NCBI RefSeq assembly: GCF_014648395.1 | Contig: NZ_BMRA01000003.1 | Span: 219,933 to 283,932 of the forward strand | From: Micromonospora fulviviridis | Lineage (GTDB): Bacteria; Actinomycetota; Actinomycetes; Mycobacteriales; Micromonosporaceae | Length of the DNA: 64,000 nt | Direction: 5' to 3' | Part shown: positions 17,452-24,705 of the stretch, in pieces | Layout of the letters: every line of letters begins with the position of its first letter | Numbering within the stretch: the first letter of the stretch is position 1 | Translations under genes and position numbers: made by a program | Notes under the pieces: generated by a model | Seen by the model: only the letters and a program-made list of their open reading frames with translations | What the model was told of the DNA's origin: nothing | Database searches by the model: none

Positions 17452-18060
17452 ATGTCGGTCAGCCCCGCCTCGTCGCGCGCCGGATGGCATACGTCCCAAC
17501 CCGCGGTTCCGGGTCGTCCCCCCGGCGGCCAGCGTCGCCCGGCCAGCACCCCGGCGCCCGTGCTCACGGTGACCCTGAACATCCCGCTGGCCTGCGAGGA
17601 GTCGCTCACCCCGGCCGCCCGCCGGCTCCTGGACGCGGCGCGTGAGCTGCTCGAACGCGGCGACGCCGTGATCAGCACCGGTGCCGTCCCGACGGAGCGC
17701 CGCCCCGACCCGGCGCCGCCCGGCCGCTCCCCGGGGCGCCCGCTCGCGCCGACGATCCCCACCCTGCACATCCTGGCCGCGTCCCGGTCCGTGCTCCGCG
17801 ACGGCGAGCCGCTGCCGCTGACCCGGCTGGAGTTCGACCTGCTGCTGCACCTCGTCGCCCATCCCCGCCGGGTGTTCACCCGCCTGCAACTTCTCAATGC
17901 TGTCTGGGGCTACGAGCACGCCGGCGTCCGCACCGTCGACGTGCACGTGCGCCGGCTGCGCGGCAAGGTCGGGGTGGACGTCCCGCTCGTCACCACGGTC
18001 TACGGCGTCGGCTACCGGCTCGCCGACGACGCCCGGGTCACCATCGACCGCACGGGCTGA
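17452..18060 (+). CDS. Winged-helix (OmpR/PhoB-type) regulator without receiver domain, copy 2
   Basis: A 202-residue paralogue of the gene at 16560. The DNA-binding domain is nearly the same (LPLTRLEFDLLLHLVAHPRR, VFTRLQLLNAVWGYEH, VRTVDVHVRRLRGKVG, VYGVGYRLADDARV). The N-terminal half shares only its plan: a beta-like VLTVTLNIPL segment, a helix (LTPAARRLLDAARELLERG) and a Pro-rich linker. AAGGAGGA, almost the full anti-Shine-Dalgarno, precedes the ATG at 17452. The frame is open from 17236, but that part lacks sense. Tandem duplication followed by N-terminal divergence is the simplest explanation. Confidence 0.88.
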   Translation: MSVSPASSRAGWHTSQPAVPGRPPGGQRRPASTPAPVLTVTLNIPLACEESLTPAARRLLDAARELLERGDAVISTGAVPTERRPDPAPPGRSPGRPLAPTIPTLHILAASRSVLRDGEPLPLTRLEFDLLLHLVAHPRRVFTRLQLLNAVWGYEHAGVRTVDVHVRRLRGKVGVDVPLVTTVYGVGYRLADDARVTIDRTG

Positions 18061-18221
18061 CGCCCGGGTCCGGCCGCCACGAGCCGATCCTCCACCGGAC
18101 GGAGCCCCGACCGCCCGGCGGATCGCGTGGTGAGCCGTCCCGCCCGCGACCTCGCGCCGCTGCGTCCCCGACGAGCCGGACCGGCCCCGCCACGTCGACC
18201 GGGGCCGGGCAGGATGGTCGG

Positions 18222-18851
18222 ATGCGCGTCCGCCCCATCACGCCCGAGCTGCTCGTCACCGAGCTGGCCGACCGGCTCGCCGGCATCTCCGTGCCCGGCC
18301 GGCTGCGGGTGGCCGTGGACGGGCCGCCGGCCGCCGAGCCGGACGCCCTCGCCGCCGCCCTGGTCGACCCGCTGCGCGCCGCCGGCCGCCCGGTGCTGCA
18401 CGTCCGGACCGCCGACTTCCTCCGGCCGGCCTCGATCCGCCTCGAGCACGGCCGGACCAACCCCGACGCGTACTACGAGGGCTGGGTCGACGAGGCCGGC
18501 CTGCGGCGGGAGGTGCTCGACCCGGCCGGCCCGGACGGCTCGGGACGGCTGCTCCCGTCGCTCTGGGACGCCGCCGCCGACCGGGCCAGCCGCGCCCCGT
18601 ACGTCGACCTGCCGCCCGGCGGGGTGGTCCTGGTCAGCGGCGCGCTGCTGCTCGGCGGCGGCCTGCCGTTCGACGTCGCCGTCCACCTGGTGCTCTCCCC
18701 GGCGGCCCTGGACCGCCGGACCGACCCGGAGCTGCGCTGGACCCTGCCGGCCTTCGCCCGGTACGCCGACGAGGTCGCCCCGGCCTCCTTCGCCGACGTG
18801 GTGGTCCGGGCCGACGACCCCCGGCACCCCGCCCTGGTCGAGGGCGGCTGA
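18222..18851 (+). CDS. Uridine kinase-like protein with degenerate P-loop
   Basis: 209 residues with the layout of actinobacterial uridine kinase/phosphoribulokinase-like proteins: RLRVAVDGPPAAEPDALAAA at the P-loop place, HVRTADFLRPASIRLEHGR then DAYYEGWVDEAGLRREVLDP, and a hydrophobic strand GVVLVSGALLLGGGLPFDV. The expected GxxxxGK(S/T) is replaced by GPPAAEPDAL, with no lysine, so ATP binding in the normal way seems lost. CAGGAT lies 6 nt before the ATG, a possible leaderless -10 box. It may be a non-catalytic member or bind a nucleotide differently. Confidence 0.65.
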   Translation: MRVRPITPELLVTELADRLAGISVPGRLRVAVDGPPAAEPDALAAALVDPLRAAGRPVLHVRTADFLRPASIRLEHGRTNPDAYYEGWVDEAGLRREVLDPAGPDGSGRLLPSLWDAAADRASRAPYVDLPPGGVVLVSGALLLGGGLPFDVAVHLVLSPAALDRRTDPELRWTLPAFARYADEVAPASFADVVVRADDPRHPALVEGG

Positions 18852-19038
18852 CCGGACGTATCACCCTCATCCGGACGACCAATGCCGGACCGGCAGGGAC
18901 GGGCACGGTCCGAGCGGCACAACCGCGCACGAACGGCCACGAAGAACACGGAAATCCCCGGTTTGATCCGCGGAGCGGGCGGGTAATCGCCCGGCTCACA
19001 AGGCACGGGTGATCTCGCCCGGGCATCCATCGGACCAC

Positions 19039-19065
19039 GTTCCGGGGCGCTCGCCGCCCCGGAAC
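19039..19065 (+). promoter_or_regulatory. Hairpin in the leader of the DksA/TraR gene
   Basis: An 11-bp perfect stem (GTTCCGGGGCG with its complement) with a 5-nt loop ends 30 nt before the ATG of the zinc-finger gene. It could be the end of an upstream transcript or a 5'-leader structure. The rest of 18852-19038 shows nothing clear. Confidence 0.4.
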
Positions 19066-19095
19066 GGTATGAGGCCCCAGGAAAGGCAGGCAGCG

Positions 19096-19494
19096 ATGCT
19101 CGTCCACGACACGACAGCCACGGGCCGCTCCCAGGCGGAGGTCGACCAGATCCGGCAGTCCCTGAAGTCGCGGTACGACGAGCTGACCGCGGAGTACGAG
19201 CAGGCCGTGCTGCAGAGCCAGGTGCTCCGGCTGGTCGAGGTCGGCGACACCGCCGGTGACGACCAGGCCGACAGCGGCACGAAGACCGCCGAGCGGGACA
19301 CCGCGCAGTCCCTGCTGCGCACCATCCTGGACCGGCGCGCCCAGTTCGAGCACGCCCTCACCCGGCTGGAGGAGGGCACCTACGGCTTCTGCGAGGGCTG
19401 CTCCGCGCCGATCCCCGTGGAGCGGCTGGAGATCTTCCCGTCCGCCACCTCCTGCGTGACCTGCAAGCAGACCCGGGAGCGGCGGGCGGCCTGA
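19096..19494 (+). CDS. TraR/DksA family zinc-finger protein
   Basis: 132 residues. A long N-terminal helical region (residues 12-90, rich in Arg, Glu and Gln) forms the expected coiled coil. It is followed by a C4 zinc finger, FCEGCSAPIPVERLEIFPSA then TSCVTCKQ, with spacing CX2C-X17-CX2C. DksA-type proteins bind the RNA polymerase secondary channel and modulate transcription; in actinobacteria several short paralogues exist with poorly known roles. AGGAAAGG lies upstream of the ATG at 19096. All four cysteines are present, so the finger should be structural and intact. Confidence 0.92.
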   Translation: MLVHDTTATGRSQAEVDQIRQSLKSRYDELTAEYEQAVLQSQVLRLVEVGDTAGDDQADSGTKTAERDTAQSLLRTILDRRAQFEHALTRLEEGTYGFCEGCSAPIPVERLEIFPSATSCVTCKQTRERRAA

Positions 19495-19538
19495 GCGCCC
19501 GGGTTGCCGGTCGGTCCCGGTAGCGGTGGACTCGCCAG

Positions 19539-20411
19539 ATGGGTGACATCAAGGTGGGCACCGCCTCCTGGACCGACCCGACCCTGCTCGACTCCGGCTG
19601 GTACCCGGCGAGCGCCGACACCCCGGAGAAGCGGCTGTCCTGGTACGCCCGGCAGTTCCCGCTCGTCGAGGTGGACGCCACCTACTACTCGCCGCCCGCC
19701 GAGCGGACCGCGCGGCTCTGGGTGGAGCGCACCCCGCCCGGCTTCACCTTCAACATCAAGGCGTTCAGCCTGCTGACCGGGCACCCGACCCGGGTGTCCG
19801 CGCTCTACAAGGACCTGCGCCCGGAGACGGAGAAGAAGAACCTCTACCCGGACGACCTGCCGGCGCAGGCGTACGAGGAGGTCTGGACCCGGTTCCTGTC
19901 CGCCCTCGACCCGCTGGTCGAGGCCGGCAAGCTGGGCGCCATCCTGTTCCAGTTCCCGCCCTGGTTCACCATCCGGCGGGACAACAAGCAGTACCTGCTC
20001 GAGGTGGCACGGCGGTGCGACCCGCTGCGCCCGGTCTTCGAGTTCCGGCACGCCTCCTGGTTCGACGGCGACAACGCCGAGGAGACGCTGGGGTTCCTGC
20101 GCCAGCACGAACTGCCGTTCGTCTGCGTGGACATGCCGCAGGGGCACAAGTCCTCCGTACCCCCGGTGCTGGCAGCCACCGCGGACCTCGCGATGGTCCG
20201 CTTCCACGGCCACAGCGACAAGTGGACCAGCAAGGACATCCACGAGAAGTTCGGCTACGACTACTCGAAACGGGAGCTGCGCGACTGGGCGCCCAAGCTG
20301 CGCGAGCTGGCCGGCGAGGCCGAGCGGACCCACGTGCTCATGAACAACTGCTACCGCGACTACGCCCAGCGCAACGCCACCACCCTGGCGGGCCTGCTCG
20401 ACGCCGGCTGA
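19539..20411 (+). CDS. DUF72 (YecE-like TIM-barrel) protein, longer form
   Basis: 290 residues with the DUF72 hallmarks: VGTASWTDPTLLDSGWYP at the start, FPLVEVDATYYSPPAERTAR, PPGFTFNIKAFSLLTGHPTR, AILFQFPPWF, FEFRHASWFD, and near the end THVLMNNCYRDYAQRNATTLA. The family has a TIM-barrel fold and unknown function. It lies 44 bp after the DksA-like gene. A second, shorter DUF72 gene is encoded on the opposite strand at 21092-21928; the two differ strongly in sequence, so they are old paralogues rather than a recent duplication. Confidence 0.9.
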   Translation: MGDIKVGTASWTDPTLLDSGWYPASADTPEKRLSWYARQFPLVEVDATYYSPPAERTARLWVERTPPGFTFNIKAFSLLTGHPTRVSALYKDLRPETEKKNLYPDDLPAQAYEEVWTRFLSALDPLVEAGKLGAILFQFPPWFTIRRDNKQYLLEVARRCDPLRPVFEFRHASWFDGDNAEETLGFLRQHELPFVCVDMPQGHKSSVPPVLAATADLAMVRFHGHSDKWTSKDIHEKFGYDYSKRELRDWAPKLRELAGEAERTHVLMNNCYRDYAQRNATTLAGLLDAG

Positions 20412-20519
20412 GGGTTCACCCGGCCCGGGTGAGGCCGCCTCACCCGATGCGCCAGCAGCATGGACGGTGTGCGCGGTCCGTCGACCGACACGACCGCGCG
20501 GCCGAGGAGGAGGTGGGTC

Positions 20520-20714
20520 ATGACGGTGCGGGTCGTAGCGGATCGTCGCCGCGGCGGGGTGCTGCACGTGGTCGGTAGGTCCGACCTGCCCCGGCGGGGC
20601 GGGCGGCCCGGTCGGTTCAGCCCGACCCGGCTCTGGCGGGGGCCCAGTGGGCCGCCGGGACGCACCGACGACCGACGCTGGGAAACCGACGCACGGGGGT
20701 GGGCAGATGGCTGA
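20520..20714 (+). CDS. Small Arg-rich protein of unknown function
   Basis: 64 codons with a strong ribosome site (GAGGAGGAGGTG) 5-8 nt before the ATG. The product is very basic: about 16 of the residues are Arg (MTVRVVADRRRGGVLHVVGR is the start). Its stop overlaps the first codons of the DUF2267 gene, so translation may be coupled. No family is recognised, and Arg-rich frames arise easily in such GC-rich DNA. The ribosome site and the overlap are the only support. Confidence 0.35.
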   Translation: MTVRVVADRRRGGVLHVVGRSDLPRRGGRPGRFSPTRLWRGPSGPPGRTDDRRWETDARGWADG

Positions 20715-21135
20715 GCAGATGATTTCCGCGTTCGAGTCCTCGCTGGACAAGACGAATGTGATGCTCAAGGAGATCGAGTCGGCGTACGGCTGGCCGAAGG
20801 AGTGCCGCAACCAGTCCTACGCGGCGATGCGTACGGTGCTGCACCTGCTGCGGGACCGGATGCCGGTGGGGCAGAGTGTCGAGTTCGCCCAACAGTTGCC
20901 GGTGCTGCTGCGGGGCGTCTACTTCGACGGCTGGCAGCCGGAGAACGTGCCGATCAAGTTGAACCGCGAAGACTTCCTCTACGAGGCCCGCCAGGGCTTC
21001 CCGTACGACGTGGAGGGCGGTACCGAGCGGGTGGTGCAGGTGGTGCTGGACACCCTGCGCAAGCACGTGACGCAGGGCGAATGGGAAGACGTCAAGTCGT
21101 CGATGCCGAAGGACCTGGGTCGGATGATCCCGTGA
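20707..21135 (+). CDS. DUF2267 protein
   Basis: 142 residues, soluble and mostly helical. The family pattern is clear: an N-terminal segment with ESSLDKTNVMLKEIESAYG, AMRTVLHLLRDRMPVGQSVE (the conserved core), LPVLLRGVYFDGWQPEN, and a C-terminal helix RVVQVVLDTLRKHVTQGEWE. Function is unknown; some members are linked to stress responses in other bacteria. The start at 20707 follows GGGGGTGGGCAG. Its last 44 bp overlap the end of the convergent DUF72 gene. Confidence 0.88.
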   Translation: MAEQMISAFESSLDKTNVMLKEIESAYGWPKECRNQSYAAMRTVLHLLRDRMPVGQSVEFAQQLPVLLRGVYFDGWQPENVPIKLNREDFLYEARQGFPYDVEGGTERVVQVVLDTLRKHVTQGEWEDVKSSMPKDLGRMIP

Positions 21136-21928
21136 CCACACCGCTCCCGGCCCGTTCCGCCGACGTGGCGGGGCGGGCCGGCGGCGTCCGGGTGACCGGC
21201 AGGCCGGCTCGCCGGGCCAGCCCGGCGAAGGCCACGGCGTCGACGATGGCCGCGCCGCCGGGGTCGTTGTTGAAGTAGACGTACGCCGGCTCGCCGGCCG
21301 GGAAGGCGGTGGCCAGCCGGCGTACCCAGGTGGCCAGCGCGGCCCGACCGTAGCGTGGCCGGGGCCGGGCCCGACCCTCGTGCAGCCGCAGGTAGCCGAA
21401 GTCGGTGGTGCGCCACAGCGGGGTGACCGGGCGGCTCAGCCGGTCCGCCCAGACCAGCGCCGCCCGGTGGCGCTCCAGGACGCGCCGGGTGTCGTCGGTC
21501 CACCAGGACGGGTGCCGGGGCTCGACCGCCACCCGCACCTCGGCGGGGAACAGCCGCAGCGTCGCGTCCAGGGCCGCCGGGTCGGCCCGCATGGTGGGCG
21601 GGAGTTGCACCAGCACCGGGCCCAGCCGGTCGCCCAGGCCGGTGGCCCGGTCCAGGAAGCGGGCGACCGGCTCGGCCGGCTCCCGCAGCCGCTTCACGTG
21701 CGTGAGGTAGCGGCTCATCTTCACCGCCACGCAGAAGTCGTCGGGCGTGCGGTCCCGCCAGGCCACGAAGGTGTCCCGCTCGGGCAGCCGGTAGAAGGCG
21801 TTGTTCACCTCGACGGTGGCGAACCGGGCGGCGAAGTGCTCCAGCCAGAGCCGCTGCGGCAGCTTCGCCGGGTAGAAGCGCTCGCGCCAGTCCCGGTACT
21901 GCCAGCCCGACGTGCCGACCAGGATCAT
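21092..21928 (-). CDS. DUF72 (YecE-like TIM-barrel) protein, shorter form
   Basis: 278 residues: MILVGTSGWQYRDWRERFYP at the start, FATVEVNNAFYRLPERDTFV, FCVAVKMSRYLTHVKRLREP, LGPVLVQLPPTMRAD, RVAVEPRHPSWWTDD and AYVYFNNDPGGAAIVDA. These are the standard DUF72 blocks, closer to the common YecE form than the gene at 19539. Function unknown. The C-terminal 30 residues (TPPARPATSAERAG and on) are low complexity and overlap the DUF2267 gene end. It lies 9 bp downstream of the PIG-L gene, so the two form an operon. Confidence 0.92.
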   Translation of the reverse strand: MILVGTSGWQYRDWRERFYPAKLPQRLWLEHFAARFATVEVNNAFYRLPERDTFVAWRDRTPDDFCVAVKMSRYLTHVKRLREPAEPVARFLDRATGLGDRLGPVLVQLPPTMRADPAALDATLRLFPAEVRVAVEPRHPSWWTDDTRRVLERHRAALVWADRLSRPVTPLWRTTDFGYLRLHEGRARPRPRYGRAALATWVRRLATAFPAGEPAYVYFNNDPGGAAIVDAVAFAGLARRAGLPVTRTPPARPATSAERAGSGVVTGSSDPGPSASTT

Positions 21929-21937
21929 CGCGGCCGC

Positions 21938-22681
21938 CTAGGCGAGGTCGATCCGGAAGACCTCGAAGGCGGCGCCGTATCGGACGCCCAGCCGGCTGCC
22001 GGCCGGCCGGGCCAGTCCCTCGAGAAACTCCTCGGCGTCGAAACCGCCGTCGCCGAGCCCGCTCAGGTAGGCCCCGTGCGCCCGCAGCGACGCCACCCCG
22101 CGGTCGAAGCTGGCGGTCACGTCCACCCCGTGCCGGGCCTGCGGGGAGCCGGCCGCCCACACCTCGCGGACCCGGGACCACGGCTGCACCCCGTCGGTGA
22201 GCTGCTCCGGGAAGATCCACCGGTTGCCGGCGTCGCGGACCGCGTCCAGCGTGGCCCGGCCGCAGGCGATGTGGTCGGCCTGGTTGAGCGCGTACGCCCC
22301 GTCCCAGGTGTCCCGGAAGTTGTTGGTGAGCACGATGTCCGGCCGGTGCCGGCGCACCACCGCGGCGATCTCGCGGCGCAGCGCCACGCCGTACTCCAGA
22401 AGCCCGTCGGGGAGGCCGAGGAACTCCACGGTGTCCACCCCGACCACGGCGGCGGAGGCCCGCTGCTCCTCCTCCCGCAGCACCCGGCTGCGCTCCGGCG
22501 GCATCCCGTCGATGCCCGCCTCGCCGCTGGTGAGCAGGCAGTAGACGACCTGCTTGCCCTGCCCGGTCCAGCGGGCCACCGCGGCGGCCGCGCCGAACTC
22601 CAGGTCGTCCGGGTGGGCCACTACGGCGAGCGCCCGCTGCCAGTCCTCGGCCAGCGGCGTCAACGGCTCCGGCTGCCCCAC
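21938..22681 (-). CDS. PIG-L family (LmbE-like) zinc deacetylase
   Basis: About 247 residues. LAVVAHPDDLEFGAAAAVAR carries the HPDD zinc motif (His23, Asp25, Asp26 from the chosen start) and YALNQADHIACGRATLD supplies the third zinc-ligand His. TSGEAGIDGMPPERSRVLRE is also typical. These enzymes remove acetyl groups from GlcNAc-type sugars, mycothiol conjugates or antibiotics; MshB and Mca belong here, but this protein lacks their typical length and is better called a general PIG-L enzyme. The GTG at 22681 is chosen because AAGGGGG lies 6 nt upstream. It heads an operon with DUF72. Confidence 0.88.
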   Translation of the reverse strand: MGQPEPLTPLAEDWQRALAVVAHPDDLEFGAAAAVARWTGQGKQVVYCLLTSGEAGIDGMPPERSRVLREEEQRASAAVVGVDTVEFLGLPDGLLEYGVALRREIAAVVRRHRPDIVLTNNFRDTWDGAYALNQADHIACGRATLDAVRDAGNRWIFPEQLTDGVQPWSRVREVWAAGSPQARHGVDVTASFDRGVASLRAHGAYLSGLGDGGFDAEEFLEGLARPAGSRLGVRYGAAFEVFRIDLA

Positions 22682-22965
22682 GGCCACCCCCTTCCGTGCT
22701 CCCTCTCCGCCATCCTGGCACCGGACGCGGCCGCCCGCCGCCCGGCGACCCCCGCGGACCGCGGCTCCCGCGGCGCCCACCGCCGCCAGCGGCGTGCGCT
22801 GTCCACGGCGTGACCTGCCGCGACGGGTGACCCGCGCCGGTGGCCGGCGAACCGTCCGTGCGGTCCGGCCTGGGCGTCTACGGTGTGGTTAGAGGAGATC
22901 GGGCGTGGGGTACCACCCGCTGCACACGGACCCCGACGACGGGGCGGCACACCGAGGGAGCACCC

Positions 22966-23256
22966 ATGGCACTCAACGACGACGACATGCAGACCACCAG
23001 CGGCGGCGGTGCCGAGGGCCCGGCCGACGGTGGCGCGACCCCGGGCCAGCAGGACGGTGGCGCCGACGGCGGTGCCGACCGGGGCGCGGAGCGTGGCGCC
23101 GACCAGGGCGCCGACCAGGGTGCGGAGGGTCCGGCCGACGGTGGCGCGACCCCGGGCCAGCAGGACGGTGGCGCGGACGGCGGCGCGGAGGGCCCGGCCG
23201 ACGGCGGTGCGACCCCCGGCCAGCGCGACGGCGGCGCCGACGGCAGCGCCTCCTGA
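22966..23256 (+). CDS. Asp/Gly/Ala-rich repeat protein, putative JmjC substrate
   Basis: 96 residues with a short non-repetitive leader (MALNDDDMQTTSGG) and a body of three copies of a 21-residue unit at residues 15-35, 52-72 and 73-93 (core AEGPADGGATPGQQDGGAD). Copies 1 and 2 are separated by four short units (GADR, GAER, GADQ, GADQ). Each 21-residue unit has three Asp and one Pro, and the protein ends SAS. It is acidic, disordered and has no Cys. Its stop is 8 bp before the JmjC oxygenase gene, so cotranscription is near certain. A likely reading is a peptide substrate or scaffold hydroxylated by the neighbour; no known family is recognised. GAGGGAG precedes the ATG. Confidence 0.72.
   Translation: MALNDDDMQTTSGGGAEGPADGGATPGQQDGGADGGADRGAERGADQGADQGAEGPADGGATPGQQDGGADGGAEGPADGGATPGQRDGGADGSAS
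23008..23244 (+). repeat. Coding repeats (3 x 63 bp) inside the Asp/Gly/Ala protein
   Basis: Units at 23008-23070, 23119-23181 and 23182-23244. They differ at several third codon positions (for example GCC/GCG, GGC/GGT) but keep the same residues apart from one Gln-to-Arg change in copy 3. Amino-acid conservation with synonymous drift suggests selection on the protein sequence. Confidence 0.85.
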
Positions 23257-23264
23257 CGATCGCC

Positions 23265-24536
23265 ATGACGCACATCGACCCGCCGGGTGGCCACGGCCGC
23301 CCGGCGGTTCCGTCTTCCGCGACCGAGGCCCTGGCGCGCTGCGTGGCCGTCGAGCCGGCCAAGTTCGCCGCCGACCACTGGGGGCGCAGCCCGCTGCTGT
23401 CCCGGGCCGCCGAGCTGCCCAACCCGGCCGGCTTCACCGACCTGCTCAGCCCCGCCGACGCCGACGAGCTGCTCAGCCGGCGCGGCCTGCGTACCCCGTT
23501 CCTGCGGGTCGCCAAGGACGGCCAGCTGGTGCCGGCGGCGCGGTACACCGGCGGCGGCGGCGCGGGCGCCGAGATCGACGACCAGGTCCTCGACGAGAAG
23601 ATCCTGGCCCTGTACGCCGACGGCGCCACCCTGGTCCTCCAGGGCCTGCACCGGACCTGGCCGGCGCTTGTCGACTTCGCCCGCGACCTGGGCGCCGCGC
23701 TGGCCCAGCCGTTGCAGGTGAACGCCTACCTGACCCCGGCCGGCAGCCAGGGCTTCGCCACCCACTACGACACCCACGACGTGTTCGTGCTCCAGGTCGA
23801 CGGGCGCAAGCACTGGCGGATCCACCCTCCGGTGCTGCCCGACCCGCTGGAGAAGCAGCCCTGGGGCGGCCGGGCCGACGAGGTCTCGGCCACCGCCGAG
23901 GGCCGGCCCGCGCTGGACGTGGTGCTCGAACCCGGCGACGCGCTCTACCTGCCGCGCGGCTGGCTGCACAGCGCCCAGGCGCAGGAGTCCAGCTCGCTGC
24001 ACCTGACCGTCGGCATCCGGGCGCTGACCCGGTACGCCCTGGTCGAGGAGCTGCTGGCGCTCGCCGCCGAGGACGCCCGGCTGCGCGCCGGGCTGCCGTT
24101 CGGCGTCGACGTGGCCGACCCGGACGCCATCGAGCCGGAGCTGACCGAGACGGTCGAGGCGCTGCGCGACTGGCTGCTGCGGGCCGACCCTGCCGCGGTG
24201 GCCGCGCGGCTGCGCGCCCGGGCCTGGCCGGCCGCCCGCCCGGCGCCGATCCGCCCCCTCGCCCAGGCCGCCGCCCTGGCCACGCTCGACGCGGACAGCC
24301 GGGTCGCGCCCCGCGCCGGCCTGCGCTGGCAGCTCACCCCGGCCGGGGACGGCAAGGTGGCGCTGCGCCTGTTCGACCGCACCGTCACCCTGCCCGGCAC
24401 CTGCGAGCCGGCACTTCGCGCGCTGCTCGCCGGCGAGGTAACCCGGATCGGCGACCTACCGGGCCTCGACGACGACGCCGACCGCCTGGTCCTGGCCCGC
24501 CGCCTCCTGAAGGAAGCCGTCCTCACCCCTGCCTGA
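23265..24536 (+). CDS. JmjC/cupin-4 2-oxoglutarate oxygenase (ROXA-like)
   Basis: 423 residues. The N-terminal part has the ROXA/MINA-type opening FAADHWGRSPLLSRAAELP. The JmjC core shows the iron triad His167 and Asp169 (GFATHYDTHDVFVLQVDG) and His235 (LYLPRGWLHSAQAQ), and Lys182 in GRKHWRIH is placed to bind 2-oxoglutarate. A C-terminal winged-helix-like part (residues about 300-423) follows, as in ribosomal-oxygenase homologues that hydroxylate His or Arg of ribosomal proteins. Here the gene follows a repeat protein by 8 bp, suggesting that this protein, not the ribosome, is the substrate. That link is inference; the oxygenase assignment itself is firm. Confidence 0.9.
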   Translation: MTHIDPPGGHGRPAVPSSATEALARCVAVEPAKFAADHWGRSPLLSRAAELPNPAGFTDLLSPADADELLSRRGLRTPFLRVAKDGQLVPAARYTGGGGAGAEIDDQVLDEKILALYADGATLVLQGLHRTWPALVDFARDLGAALAQPLQVNAYLTPAGSQGFATHYDTHDVFVLQVDGRKHWRIHPPVLPDPLEKQPWGGRADEVSATAEGRPALDVVLEPGDALYLPRGWLHSAQAQESSSLHLTVGIRALTRYALVEELLALAAEDARLRAGLPFGVDVADPDAIEPELTETVEALRDWLLRADPAAVAARLRARAWPAARPAPIRPLAQAAALATLDADSRVAPRAGLRWQLTPAGDGKVALRLFDRTVTLPGTCEPALRALLAGEVTRIGDLPGLDDDADRLVLARRLLKEAVLTPA

Positions 24537-24590
24537 CCGCCTCCCCGCCTCCCCGCCTCCCCGCCTGGCCCCTGGCCACCTGTCCCCGAC

Positions 24591-24645
24591 GATCATGAAG
24601 TTGGCGGTGCCGCCGACGGCGTGTCGCGCGGCCAACTTCATGATC
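24591..24645. repeat. 15-bp perfect inverted repeat (GATCATGAAGTTGGC)
   Basis: Arms at 24591-24605 and 24631-24645 with a 25-nt spacer, between the convergent JmjC gene and the membrane-protein gene. It could act as a bidirectional terminator or be one copy of a dispersed palindrome. The arms are AT-richer than their surroundings. Confidence 0.75.
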
Positions 24646-24705
24646 ACCGGGGCAAGGACTGCCCGGCCCGGCCCGGCCCCGCCCGGGTGGGGTCGGGGTG
24701 GGTGG

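Noticed and set aside
23008..23244. Possible CRISPR or non-coding tandem array
   Set aside because: The units are multiples of three, stay in frame and keep residues while codons drift; there are no unique spacers of constant length.
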